NCBI GenBank assembly: GCA_034211175.1
Contig: JAXHUH010000169.1
Location: 10,841 to 74,840, forward strand
Length of the DNA stretch: 64,000 nt
Direction of reading: 5' to 3'
Source: JAXHUH01 sp034211175
GTDB taxonomy: Bacteria > Actinomycetota > Acidimicrobiia > Acidimicrobiales > CAIXPF01
Shown here: positions 7,487 to 14,931 of the stretch, in pieces
How positions within the stretch are numbered: the stretch's first letter is position 1
Layout: every line of letters begins with the position of its first letter
Program-made: the position numbers and the translations under genes
Notes under the pieces: generated by a model
Database searches by the model: none
What the model was told of the DNA's origin: nothing
What the model saw: only the letters and a program-made list of their open reading frames with translations

Positions 7487-8576
7487 GTCCGTCGCATCGA
7501 CTGGTACGCAGCACGGCGACGGTCGCTGGGGGCACCTCGGGCGGCTTGTCGATCGGTGTCGGTGGCCGTTGTTCGAGTGACTGGTGGGGTCGATGCTGGT
7601 TGAAGTGCTCGATGTAGTCGCGAACGAGGCGTTCGAGTTGACGCTGGTTCCACACGATGGTGCGGTCGAGGAGTTCGCGGCGGATCGATCCGATCCATCG
7701 TTCAGCGAACGTGTTCGCGACCGGAACCCGAACGGGGGTCCTAAGGACCTTGAATCCTTCGGTGCGGAACACCTCGTCGAACCCGTCAACGAACTGGCTG
7801 CCACGGTCACGAACGAGAGCTTTGGCACCCTCGAGACGTTCGCTGTGGCTGATGAACAGGTTCCTGGCTGCCTGCGTGGTCCATTCTCCGGTCGGGCTGG
7901 TGGTGATCCCGGCGAAGATCACCTCGCGGGTGCTCACCTTGACGAAGAAGAGAACGTAGTAGCGGCGCAGGAACGCGGTCTCGACGGTGAAGAAGTCGCA
8001 GGCGACGGCTGCTTGGGAGTGCAGGAACTCGGTCCATGTCACGTCGGAGCGGTTCGGGGACGGGTCGATGCCGTTGTCGGTGAGGATCTGCCACACGGCT
8101 CCTTTGCCGATCTTGTGGCCGAGGCGGGCGAGTTCGCCCTGGATGCGGCGATGTCCCCAGGTCGGGTTCTCGTGGGCGAGTCGCACGATCAACTGCCGCA
8201 GCTCAGCGTTGATCGGAGGTCTGCCGGCGCGACGCGCCGGTTGCTGGGTCCAGTGTTTCGCGATTCGCTTGCGATGCCAGCGCAGCAGGGTTTCGGGTGT
8301 GACGATCCAGCCCTGGCGCAACGCCTTGGGAAGAGCCGCGGCGATCGCCCCGAGCAAGGTCCGGTCGTCGTCGTTGAGAGCCGGTCGGTCGACTTGGCGG
8401 CGAAGCACGGCGTTCTCGTGGCGTAACACGATGATCTGTAGGTCTTTCCAGCGTCCAGAGCGCACAGCGATACGCGCGAACTGGGCGAGGAACCGGTAGA
8501 GGAGACGAGACACGAGGGTCCAGGATGGCGGCATCAGGCCTGGTCAGCACCCACGCGCGGGTTTATGGGCACCACA
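7428..8576. mobile_element. Complete insertion sequence, 1149 bp, TG...CA ends
   Basis: The ends read inward as TGTGGCGCCCGGAAACTCGG on the left and TGTGGTGCCCATAAACCCGC on the right (complement of 8557-8576). These imperfect terminal inverted repeats continue to CTGGTCAGGC (7454-7463) against CTGACCAGGC. Ends are TG and CA, as in elements that use retroviral-type integrases. One transposase gene fills the element on the minus strand. No target-site duplication is seen (left flank CTACC, right flank GGGGT), so the flanks have been rearranged since insertion. Confidence 0.85.
7458..8534 (-). CDS. DDE transposase with integrase core (IS3/IS481 superfamily)
   Basis: The 358-residue protein has an N-terminal helix-turn-helix part (LLRWHRKRIAKHW, WGHRRIQGEL) and a C-terminal rve integrase core. 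The catalytic triad is Asp in ACDFFTVE, Asp in VRDRGSQF and Glu in FAERWIG, the last two separated by 34 residues (DDE spacing). It ends with the common FNQHRPHQSLEQRPP motif. It is a single ORF without the frameshift of classical IS3 elements. It lies inside the terminal repeats at 7428 and 8576 and appears intact, so the element may be active. Confidence 0.92.
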   Translation of the reverse strand: MPPSWTLVSRLLYRFLAQFARIAVRSGRWKDLQIIVLRHENAVLRRQVDRPALNDDDRTLLGAIAAALPKALRQGWIVTPETLLRWHRKRIAKHWTQQPARRAGRPPINAELRQLIVRLAHENPTWGHRRIQGELARLGHKIGKGAVWQILTDNGIDPSPNRSDVTWTEFLHSQAAVACDFFTVETAFLRRYYVLFFVKVSTREVIFAGITTSPTGEWTTQAARNLFISHSERLEGAKALVRDRGSQFVDGFDEVFRTEGFKVLRTPVRVPVANTFAERWIGSIRRELLDRTIVWNQRQLERLVRDYIEHFNQHRPHQSLEQRPPTPIDKPPEVPPATVAVLRTSRCDGLIHEYQNAA

Positions 8577-8584
8577 GGGGTGTG

Positions 8585-8690
8585 TGTCGCCCCTCCGACA
8601 CCAGGGATCGCCGACGAAAGCCCAGGCCGCAGGCCTGGGCTTCACACGTCTACGGGCCGGGAAGGCCCGGTGGTCACCGGTTGGTCACGT
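8585..8690. repeat. Direct repeat copy 1 (~106 bp), flanks hicAB
   Basis: This stretch matches 9775-9880 with no gaps at a constant offset of 1190 bp; I count 88 identities in the 100 bases from 8591. Inside is a perfect hairpin, GCCCAGGCC-GCA-GGCCTGGGC, extended by AA/TT, which looks like an intrinsic terminator. It is followed by two copies of TGGTCAC ten bases apart. It begins 9 bp after the IS end. Confidence 0.85.
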
Positions 8691-9077
8691 TGCGCTGAGA
8701 GGCCTTTCGGTCTCGCCGGTCGAGTGGAGGCGGCGGTCTCGACGTCGCCGGTTGCGGGGTTCGATTTCCGGGCCCACCCTCCCGGCTCGACCACTTGATC
8801 CTTGCGTTCCATGTTGGCCAGAGCAGCGTCAAGGCACGAGCGCTCGACGGGGACTCGTGACCATGGCCTCGTGACCAGCGGTCCCGCCACGAGGCGCTCG
8901 ACGTGTGGCGAGGTCGAATCGCAGCTCGCCCTCCCGGACCGACAGGGAGCAGGGGTGGTCGAGGCCGGGGTACTCGTCCTTCGTGCTGCCGGTACTGGAG
9001 CGGGCTCGGACGGTGTGGCGACGAGCGTCCGGCCGCCACACCGAGGACGTGGAGCCGGCGGCCGTCGGCGCGGACCG
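8691..9077. other. Non-coding or degenerate stretch left of hicAB
   Basis: No convincing gene is present. Open frames exist on both strands but lack family motifs and ribosome sites. A tRNA T-arm-like string with GGTTCGATT occurs near 8756-8764, but no matching acceptor stem is found. The stretch may be the remains of genes lost when the islet formed. Confidence 0.4.
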
Positions 9078-9106
9078 TTGTCAACTGGTACTGATAGTAG
9101 TACCAT
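9078..9106 (+). promoter_or_regulatory. hicA promoter and overlapping operator
   Basis: TTGTCA (9078-9083) and TACCAT (9101-9106) are 17 bp apart. The first base of the hicA GTG is 7 nt after the -10 box, so the message should be leaderless. GGTACT (9087-9092) and AGTACC (9099-9104) form an inverted repeat lying across the spacer and -10, where a HicB dimer would repress. This is a textbook arrangement for an autoregulated toxin-antitoxin promoter. Confidence 0.75.
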
Positions 9107-9112
9107 GCGTGC

Positions 9113-9367
9113 GTGGCGAGGGTCGACAAGCTGGTTGCGGCGATGCGGAACGCGCCACAGAACGTGTCCTACAACGACCTTCGCGCGGTCTGTATTCACT
9201 TCTTCGGTGATCCCCGGCAGTCCGGGACCTCCCACGCAGTGTTCAAGACGCCGTGGCCGGGGGATCCGCGGGTGAACATCCAGAAGTCAGGCGGCGGAGC
9301 GGCCAAGCCCTACCAGGTTCGTCAGGTGCTGAAGGCGATCGACAGGTTGCACGAGGAGGAGAAGTGA
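9113..9367 (+). CDS. hicA: HicA-family mRNA interferase toxin
   Basis: The 84-residue protein matches the HicA fold, a double-stranded-RNA-binding-like toxin that cleaves mRNA independently of the codon. The hallmark is the GxSH motif (GTSHAVF) with the catalytic His41, after an N-terminal DKLVAAMRNAPQNVSYNDL helix region. It starts with a GTG that coincides with the predicted transcription start. The stop overlaps the hicB start (GTGA). It is directly followed by its antitoxin, and the pair lies between two direct repeats in an accessory islet, so it was probably acquired. Confidence 0.9.
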   Translation: MARVDKLVAAMRNAPQNVSYNDLRAVCIHFFGDPRQSGTSHAVFKTPWPGDPRVNIQKSGGGAAKPYQVRQVLKAIDRLHEEEK

Positions 9368-9693
9368 CTGATGTGAAGCATTACGCCTACCGGGTCGTGT
9401 GGTCCGCTGAGGACGATGAGTACGTGGCGACCGTTGCCGAGTTCCCGTCGCTGTCGTGGCTCCACTCCGACCAGGCCGAGGCGTTGCGCGGGCTCGTCGA
9501 TCTCGTGTCCGAGGTGATCGCTGACTTGGAGTCGGCCGGCGAAGCGGTCCCCGAACCGATCTCGGAGCGTCGGTTCTCCGGTCGCTTCAATGTTCGTGTC
9601 CCCGAGACGCTTCACCGTGATCTCGTGCTCGCAGCCGCAGAAGAGGGGGTCAGCCTGAACCGGCTGGTCAGCGACCGCCTCGCTCGCACCTGA
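9364..9693 (+). CDS. hicB: HicB-family antitoxin
   Basis: The 109-residue protein has the HicB-like N-terminal domain (YAYRVVWSAEDDEYVATVAEFPSL, then SDQAEAL) that binds the toxin, and a C-terminal ribbon-helix-helix segment (NVRVPETLHRDLVLAAAEEGVSLNRLVSDRLA) that would bind the operator at 9087-9104. GTG 9364 is chosen because it overlaps the hicA stop and has GAGGAGGAG upstream. The toxin-first order is usual for hicAB. Confidence 0.92.
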   Translation: MTDVKHYAYRVVWSAEDDEYVATVAEFPSLSWLHSDQAEALRGLVDLVSEVIADLESAGEAVPEPISERRFSGRFNVRVPETLHRDLVLAAAEEGVSLNRLVSDRLART

Positions 9694-9774
9694 TTGGTCG
9701 GGGAGAGCGCTCGAGAATCATGCGGTCCGGGTGAGCTCGAGCCAATGACTCCGACGGCGTGGGTCAAGGGTTGT

Positions 9775-9880
9775 GCTCGCCCCTCCGACACCACGAAGCG
9801 CTGACGAAAGCCCAGGCCGCAGGCCTGGGCTTCACTCGTCTACGGGCCGGAAACGGCCGCTGGTCACAACTTGGTCACGT
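9775..9880. repeat. Direct repeat copy 2 (~106 bp)
   Basis: This is the partner of 8585-8690, in the same orientation, 82 bp after hicB. The hairpin GCCCAGGCC-GCA-GGCCTGGGC (9810-9830) and the paired TGGTCAC motifs are conserved exactly; differences cluster in the short variable blocks around them. The two repeats bound a 1.19-kb unit that contains little else than hicAB. Confidence 0.85.
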
Positions 9881-9960
9881 CGAGGTCCGGACGGCGGCTT
9901 CCACCTCCACACACCCGCCTGTGGCTGCCGACCGACACCCGACTCAGGCGGGCGAAGCAG

Positions 9961-10470
9961 TCAGCCCACGTGGACCGCAGCGGGGCCCAACGCCTGGATG
10001 AAGTGGTCGGCGTTGTTGGCCTTCGGCACCCGACCGAGCACCTTGATCCCGGTCCGGTCGCCCCGCCACGTTCCGTCAGCGAACACGAACACGAAGTGGC
10101 GGAACTGGTTGCCGGCTTCGGCTCGGCCGTCGTACCAGTAGACCGCGAGCCCTTCGCGCTGCCCGGCGTGGAGCAGCTCCTTGGGACGATCGCGGAACCC
10201 TCCACGGGTGGCGATGCACACCTGCCGGTCGGTCACGGCGTAGACGGTACTCTGCACCAGGAAACCGATCTTCTTGTCCGGGGCGAGTCGCAGCGATTCG
10301 ATGAAGCCGCCTCGGTCCCGGTCGCCGAAATCGCCGGAGGAGATCGTGTGGCTTCCCGGCGCGCTGTACTGCGGCGAGAGCTGGCTCGCGAGAAGGTGGC
10401 TCTGGAGGATCTCACCCGGGAACTGGCTCGTCACCCACTCCTCGACCCGTTCACGCGTCATCTTCAGCAC
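9961..10470 (-). CDS. Hypothetical protein of the islet
   Basis: I do not recognise this family. The frame encodes up to 169 residues (GTG 10470; ATG 10461 is the alternative). Composition looks like a soluble alpha/beta protein, with segments such as KKIGFLVQSTVYAVTDRQVCI and FRHFVFVFADGTW that suggest beta strands; there is no signal peptide or membrane segment. It lies alone between the second direct repeat and the transposase remnant. Third-position GC supports real coding. Function unknown. Confidence 0.6.
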   Translation of the reverse strand: MLKMTRERVEEWVTSQFPGEILQSHLLASQLSPQYSAPGSHTISSGDFGDRDRGGFIESLRLAPDKKIGFLVQSTVYAVTDRQVCIATRGGFRDRPKELLHAGQREGLAVYWYDGRAEAGNQFRHFVFVFADGTWRGDRTGIKVLGRVPKANNADHFIQALGPAAVHVG

Positions 10471-10576
10471 GGAGCCAGACTACGACCGTCGTCCCAGCCG
10501 TCACCGCATCGGCACCTCGACTGCACGCGTCTCGATCGGGCAACGTGAAGCGCCCTGGGTTTCGTGGAGGATCGGT

Positions 10577-10840
10577 CTACTGGGTCGACGTGGCCTCGGT
10601 TGAGGCCATCTGAGCGTCGTGGGCCGCTTCGTGGGCGGCGGGGGTCGTGTACCGGGGCCGCCGGTGATCTCGCTGTGGAGGCGCCGGTTGTTGAACCAGT
10701 CGACGTAGCGAGGGTGGCGAACTCGACGTCGGTGTGGCCCTGCCGGGGTCCGTGACGGTAGATGAGTTTCCACTTGTAGAGCCCGTTGAAGCCCTCGACC
10801 ATTGGGTTGCCGTACGAGTCGCCCTTCGACCCACGGACGC
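10577..10840 (-). pseudogene. IS3-family transposase C-terminal remnant with two frameshifts
   Basis: Three frames read in order give the C-terminal part of an IS3 orfB integrase: GSKGDSYGNPMVEGFNGLYK to HTDVEFATL (about 10832-10710), then YVDWFNNRRLHSEITG (to about 10650), then AAHEAAHDAQMASTE to the stop at 10577. Each junction needs a frameshift. The N-terminal two thirds and both IS ends are absent, so the element is dead. Confidence 0.85.
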
Positions 10841-10898
10841 GACGATCTCGTTGCCCGCGAGGCGAGTCGAGTAACGGATGGCGAGATACGGACATGAA

Positions 10899-11154
10899 AG
10901 ACGCCCTCCAATCGGCCCTGGGATCGATACGCCAGGTCGGCGACGGCGAGCATCTCTTCGCGGTCGGCCTCGTCCGCCTCGAGGGTGGCGACCTCCGCAG
11001 CGAGGCCGGAGCGTCGACGGAGCCGGCTCGCCGCGTGCACGAGTGCGGAGCGGATCGCCTCCCAGTGGCTGAGCCCAGCGGCTTCGAGGGCACGCGGCTC
11101 GTGCTCCGCCTCGTCGTCACCGTTGGTTCTTCGGCAGTCGGGTCGATCGGTCAT
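10899..11154 (-). pseudogene. CopG-like antitoxin remnant
   Basis: The frame from 11154 contains LEAAGLSHWEAIRSALVHAA and RSGLAAEVATLEADEADREE followed by MLAVADL, which resembles the second half of small ribbon-helix-helix antitoxins that pair with PIN or MazF toxins. The first 20 residues do not show the usual strand, and after about residue 85 the frame runs into unrelated sequence next to the IS3 remnant. No partner toxin is adjacent. I read it as a truncated antitoxin; it could also be a functional orphan. Confidence 0.4.
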
Positions 11155-11179
11155 CGAGCCGTCGTGGGGTTCGGCGGCG

Positions 11180-11551
11180 TCAGGGCCAGGTGTGGATGAC
11201 CGGTGCCACCGGGCCGAGGGGGGCAGTGAGCCGGGTGAGGTCGCCGGGGTCGCCGGTGAGGAGGTCGTGGCCGAGCCGCATGGCGCAGATGACCAGGTGG
11301 GCGTCGACCACGTCGGAGGTTCCGGCTTGGGCGAGGAGGCGGCCGACCGGTCGTCCGTCGTCGAATGGGTGAACGGGGATGGTCTTCAGGAAGCTGGCGA
11401 GGCGGGCCTGACGTCCGTCTCGCCAGACCTGGGCCAGGACGGGCTGGGTGGTGTGGAGCGCCGTTCCGGCACGGCTGGCGGCGGCCAGGAAGACCTGGGC
11501 GGATCGTTCGCTGCGGTCGACCGAGATCAGGAAGCCGGCGTCGAGGATCAC
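11180..11551 (-). CDS. vapC: PIN-domain ribonuclease toxin VapC
   Basis: The 123-residue protein is a PIN-domain endoribonuclease. Acidic metal ligands are Asp4 (ILDAG), Asp80/Asp83 (TSDVVDAH) and Asp101/Asp104 (TGDPGDL). The position where many PIN domains have Glu is Gln41 (VLAQVWR); I believe this variant is usual in this subfamily. It starts with a GTG that overlaps the vapB stop (GTGA), so antitoxin and toxin are coupled. It would cleave a tRNA or rRNA when VapB is degraded. Confidence 0.9.
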   Translation of the reverse strand: MILDAGFLISVDRSERSAQVFLAAASRAGTALHTTQPVLAQVWRDGRQARLASFLKTIPVHPFDDGRPVGRLLAQAGTSDVVDAHLVICAMRLGHDLLTGDPGDLTRLTAPLGPVAPVIHTWP

Positions 11552-11775
11552 AGGTCGAAGCGTTCGACCATGGCGTCGATCTCGTGCGCGTCGACCGGGC
11601 CGGCCTCGGCGTCCCAGTCGGCCAGGAACGAGCGGAGGGCGTCCTGGCGGCGTCGTTCGGCTGCGAGGGAGCGAAGGGCGTGGCGGATCACGCTGGAGCG
11701 CCCGCCGTACTCAACGGCGAGCATGTCGAGGATGGCGTCATCCTCGTCGTCGAGCCGGACCGTCGTGGTACCCAC
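11548..11775 (-). CDS. vapB: VapB-type ribbon-helix-helix antitoxin
   Basis: The 75-residue protein begins VGTTTVRLDDEDDAILDMLA, a CopG/Arc-like strand and helix, followed by GGRSSVIRHALRSLA and an acidic, toxin-binding tail ending DAHEIDAMVERF. GTG 11775 is chosen because the -10 box TACAGT ends 7 nt upstream, which implies a leaderless message; the longer open frame upstream has no family resemblance. It is transcribed with vapC from the palindromic promoter at 11782-11803. Confidence 0.88.
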   Translation of the reverse strand: MGTTTVRLDDEDDAILDMLAVEYGGRSSVIRHALRSLAAERRRQDALRSFLADWDAEAGPVDAHEIDAMVERFDL

Positions 11776-11781
11776 GAGCCG

Positions 11782-11803
11782 ACTGTAGCACGCGCGTGCT
11801 ACA
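11782..11803 (-). promoter_or_regulatory. vapBC operator: perfect 20-bp palindrome with -10 box
   Basis: TGTAGCACGC followed directly by its reverse complement GCGTGCTACA occupies 11784-11803. The -10 box TACAGT (11787 to 11782 on the minus strand) overlaps its promoter-proximal end and lies 7 nt before the vapB GTG. A ribbon-helix-helix antitoxin bound here would block RNA polymerase. No good -35 box is seen. Confidence 0.75.
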
Positions 11804-12043
11804 CAGAGCAGTGTCGGGAGCCGGTGGGACAGGTGTTCGCGGTCGGTTGGCGTCCACGCTGCGCCCGCAACGGACAACGACCGCCGGACCCGTGCGTCCT
11901 CGATGGACTCATCTGTCTCTGTCGTTGTCGCCGAGGACCTCACCCGCGGCAGTCCCGTCCGGCGTTCGTTGGTCGCATGGTGGTCCTGCACACGCTCGGC
12001 CGCGGAATCGACGGATGGCGCCGCGCCGTGAAAGGTTGGCTCG

Positions 12044-12922
12044 ATGGCGTCGGACAGCCGAGGCGACGTGGCGGGGGACAGCGAAAGGGGGCTCATCGCT
12101 GGGCTGGCACCAGGTGAGGGCCGCGTGCTGTACGGCCGAGACCCCGCTGGATATGGCCTAGGCCGTCCGCGCTACCCGGCGGAGCTCTACGAGCTCCTCG
12201 TTGCACGTTGCGGCCTGGGTTCCGGATGTCGGACCGTCGAGATCGGTCCGGGGACGGGCGTCGCCACACGGCGTCTCCTCGACCTCGGCGCCGAGGTCAC
12301 CGCTGTCGAACCGAACGAAGCGATGGCGACGTACCTCTCACAGACGCTGGCGTCACGCCTCGAGCTCGTGGTGGCGCCCTTCGAGGTCGCCCCGCTATCC
12401 GCCGAGCGTTTCGATCTGGCGGTCGCAGGTACCTCGTTCCATTGGGTGCCGCAGCCTGCCGGCTTCCGCCAACTGCGGAGGGTGCTGCGGCCCGGTGGCG
12501 CCACAGCGATCTGGTGGATGCTGTTCGAGGACCCACGGCAGACGGACGCCGTCACGGACCTCGTGGGAAGCGTCGCTGGTCGGGCTCCGGGCATGGGTTC
12601 GGGCGACGAGGTTCCGTTCCAGCTCGACGCTCCCGCGCGCCGGGCGGAGCTGGCCGATGCGGGATTCGAGAACGTCGACAGCGAGGTCCTCTGGAGCGCG
12701 CTTGTGCTTACCCCTCGCCAGACGCGAGTGCTCTATGCGTCGTTTGCGGCGTTGTTGCGCCTGCCTTCACGCGAGCGGGAGCCTCTGCTCGACCGGATCG
12801 AGGACATCGTGTCGACTGCCTACGGTGGCCTGCTCGAACGTCAGGTTCCCACGGCCGTCTACACCGCCACGCGGCCACAGGCGGCGTTGTCGGTAGGTCC
12901 TGCGATCGGCCCGTCATCTTGA
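12044..12922 (+). CDS. Class I SAM-dependent methyltransferase
   Basis: The 292-residue protein has methyltransferase motif I as VEIGPGTGVATRRL, the acidic end of strand 2 as VEPNEAM, the SFHWV segment of motif III and the LRPGGATAIWW motif, a Methyltransf_11/25-type fold. The N-terminal YGLGRPRYPAELY box is typical of a subfamily sometimes called Ubi-like. AAAGG 8 nt before ATG 12044 supports the start. It stands alone after the toxin-antitoxin islet. The substrate is unknown. Confidence 0.9.
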   Translation: MASDSRGDVAGDSERGLIAGLAPGEGRVLYGRDPAGYGLGRPRYPAELYELLVARCGLGSGCRTVEIGPGTGVATRRLLDLGAEVTAVEPNEAMATYLSQTLASRLELVVAPFEVAPLSAERFDLAVAGTSFHWVPQPAGFRQLRRVLRPGGATAIWWMLFEDPRQTDAVTDLVGSVAGRAPGMGSGDEVPFQLDAPARRAELADAGFENVDSEVLWSALVLTPRQTRVLYASFAALLRLPSREREPLLDRIEDIVSTAYGGLLERQVPTAVYTATRPQAALSVGPAIGPSS

Positions 12923-13067
12923 TCGAGGACGACTTCTTCGGCTCGTCATGAGCCTGTCCGTCCGCCGGTCTGCTCCGAGGGTGAACCGCCCTGGCTCGGC
13001 CGGAGGCTCCGGGTGTTGGCGCCTCCGCCCAGACGCAGGCGGCTCCGTTGGGCGTGAGGTGACTCGT

Positions 13068-13304
13068 TCAGGGCGACGACGTCGCCGGCGAGGCTGTCGT
13101 GCCGAGGTCTTCGTCGTTCGGGATGAAGAGGTCTTCGATGGGGGCGGCGAAGACGTGCGCGAGACGGAACGCGAGCGGCAGGCTCGGGTCGTAGCGGCCC
13201 TTCTCCAAGGCGTTGACCGTTTGTCGGCTGACGCCGAGGAGGTCGGCGAGGTGTGCCTGGCTCCAGCCGTTGACGGCGCGGAGCTCCTTGAGCCGGTTCT
13301 CCAT
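13068..13304 (-). CDS. XRE-family helix-turn-helix regulator (short)
   Basis: The 78-residue protein is a Cro/CI-type DNA-binding domain: LKELRAVNGWSQAHLADLLG, then SRQTVNALEKGRYDPSLPLAF and FAAPIEDLFIP. This short type commonly sits behind a small integral-membrane gene. ATG 13304 overlaps the TGA of the membrane gene (TGATG). It probably represses its own promoter at 13748-13776. Confidence 0.93.
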   Translation of the reverse strand: MENRLKELRAVNGWSQAHLADLLGVSRQTVNALEKGRYDPSLPLAFRLAHVFAAPIEDLFIPNDEDLGTTASPATSSP

Positions 13305-13741
13305 CAGCGCAACCCTCGGACGAGGAGTGTTCCGCTCCATGTCGTCATGCCGGCGCCGAAGACCAACCATGCCCCGAACGTCGGGACCTCGGCGGTCATC
13401 GCGCTGAACCCGAGGGCCATGGCGACGATCATCGAGACGCCGAAGCCGAGCGCCATGCACTCGAGCATCACGATGCGGCCGTACTCGTCGGCACGCTGGA
13501 CCGCGCGGTACAGGGCGACGGCGACGCCCACCATGGGAACGACGGGCAACAGGGACCAGAGCTGCGCACCCGGGGTGCTCGCATCGACGGTGTTGAGCAC
13601 GATCGCGAGCACGACGCCGAAGGTGGCGATCGCCGGGACGAACTCTCGGAGGTAGCTGTCGCGCTGTCGCTTGTCCTCGGCGCTCAGCCGGGGGCCTCGG
13701 CTGCTGCTCGACGTCGTTGCGCTGTCGTTCGTATCGACCAT
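13304..13741 (-). CDS. Small four-helix membrane protein co-transcribed with XRE regulator
   Basis: The 145-residue protein begins MVDTNDSATTSSSSRGPRL, then has hydrophobic segments around ATFGVVLAIVLNTV, LLPVVPMVGVAVALYRAV, MLECMALGFGVSMIVAMALG and FGAWLVFGAGMTTW, so about four transmembrane helices. ATG 13741 is both the start codon and the predicted transcription start. The pairing with a short XRE regulator is common in bacteria and archaea; its function is not established. Confidence 0.85.
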   Translation of the reverse strand: MVDTNDSATTSSSSRGPRLSAEDKRQRDSYLREFVPAIATFGVVLAIVLNTVDASTPGAQLWSLLPVVPMVGVAVALYRAVQRADEYGRIVMLECMALGFGVSMIVAMALGFSAMTAEVPTFGAWLVFGAGMTTWSGTLLVRGLR

Positions 13742-13747
13742 GCCGGC

Positions 13748-13776
13748 AACGTAAAGGAACCTTGTCATTGTGTCAA
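13748..13776 (-). promoter_or_regulatory. Consensus promoter with inverted repeat for the membrane/XRE operon
   Basis: On the minus strand a perfect TTGACA (13776-13771) and TACGTT (13753-13748) are 17 bp apart, and the ATG starts 7 nt after the -10 box, so the message is leaderless. CCTTG and CAAGG arms (13759-13777) surround the spacer start and suggest an operator for the XRE product. Confidence 0.8.
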
Positions 13777-13972
13777 GGAAGCTTTCCGACAAGCAGGCTT
13801 GACTTTCCCGCGGTGACGCCGCCGGCGCCGGAGACGAGGCCGCCGAGCTCGACGGCCCTCGGGGCCGACCCGCTCAGCCCACGTTCTGAGCTGCGATCGT
13901 CTCGGGCAGCTGGCGACGCGTCAACACCACACGGCTAAGGTCCTGCTCACTCACCGTGAGGAAGAGGGAACA

Positions 13973-14788
13973 GTGCGGGGGTGTACCGGATTGCGTGGTG
14001 GGGCGGCTGCCTTGGCTGCGCTCGTCGTGATGGTGTGCGGGTGCAGCAGCGTCGGTGACGCGGCGCCGGCATCGGCCGAAGACGCGTCCGGCGCCACCAC
14101 GACGGGGCCCCCGGATGCCGAGCCCGAGGATGGCGGGACCTCGACGACCGCTGCCGCCGTCGAGCGCGACCTCGAGGCGGAGCAGGCGGCGATCGACGCG
14201 GCGATGTTGACGCTGTCGGACCTCCCGGACGGTTGGGAGCAGGTTGCCGAAGGTGCTCCCGGCGGCAGGGAGAACCCGGCGGCGCAGGTGTACGCCGACT
14301 GCATGGGACTGGACTTCGACGTCGTCTACCCCGACGGGTTGGCCTCCTCCTCGAGGTTCGCCTCGGCCGATGACGAATCCGTGTCCTCGCTGGGCGTCGT
14401 CTACGCGTCCGAGGAGGTGGCCGTCGACAACTACGCACTGCGCACCAGCCCGGAGGCGTTCGATTGCACCGTCGAGCTGGTGGAGGCGACCCTGGGGGCA
14501 GTGGTCGAGGCCTCCGGTGAGGACATCGAGATCAGGGAGACGACGGTCCACCCGCTGTTGGTGACGCCCATCGGTGACAGCGCCATGGCGCTGCGGGTCA
14601 CCATGCCGGTCGAGGCGCGCAGCATGCGCGTCGAGGGGTACATCGACCAGCTCATCGTCCGGGTCGGCAGGGTGGTCATCCAGGTCCAGGCCCGGGCAAC
14701 GTTCTCGCCGTTCGACACGACCGAGGTCGAGCGGTACGCCGCGCTCGTCGTCGACCGGATCGCGGCCGCAGATCTCCCGCCCGCCTGA
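13973..14788 (+). CDS. Predicted lipoprotein, unknown function
   Basis: The 271-residue protein has a signal peptide (RGCTGLRGG, hydrophobic AAALAALVVM) ending in the lipobox VCGC with Cys24, then a low-complexity Thr/Glu/Ala linker. The mature part contains LPDGWEQV, a cysteine pair (YADCMGL and FDCTVEL) and repeated acidic strands. This resembles actinobacterial sensor-type or PknH-like lipoproteins, but I cannot assign it. GTG 13973 follows a GAGGAAGAGGG ribosome site. It should be anchored on the outer face of the membrane. Confidence 0.85.
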   Translation: MRGCTGLRGGAAALAALVVMVCGCSSVGDAAPASAEDASGATTTGPPDAEPEDGGTSTTAAAVERDLEAEQAAIDAAMLTLSDLPDGWEQVAEGAPGGRENPAAQVYADCMGLDFDVVYPDGLASSSRFASADDESVSSLGVVYASEEVAVDNYALRTSPEAFDCTVELVEATLGAVVEASGEDIEIRETTVHPLLVTPIGDSAMALRVTMPVEARSMRVEGYIDQLIVRVGRVVIQVQARATFSPFDTTEVERYAALVVDRIAAADLPPA

Positions 14789-14931
14789 GCCGCGGCGCCT
14801 CCTGCGGGACCACCGCCCGGCCACCCCATCGATGCCAGGCTCAGGGGTCGCGCCGCACCGGGGAGAGGTTGCGGGACGTCCGCATCAACGGCGGACGGCG
14901 GACGGCAAGCATCACCTGGCGCCGAGCGGCC

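Noticed and set aside
8700..8790. tRNA-like arms (possible anticodon loop with CTC and a GGTTCGATT T-loop)
   Set aside because: The 5' region does not pair with the GGGCCCACC at the 3' end, the T-stem is mismatched and the D-arm is absent. At most a degenerate remnant.
8585..9880. Integron attC sites flanking hicAB
   Set aside because: The repeats have no RYYYAAC and GTTRRRY core pairs and are near-identical copies, unlike variable attC sites.
11548..12096. Extending the vapB antitoxin to the 182-residue open frame
   Set aside because: The palindromic promoter and -10 box lie at 11782-11803, inside that extension, and the extra residues have no family resemblance.
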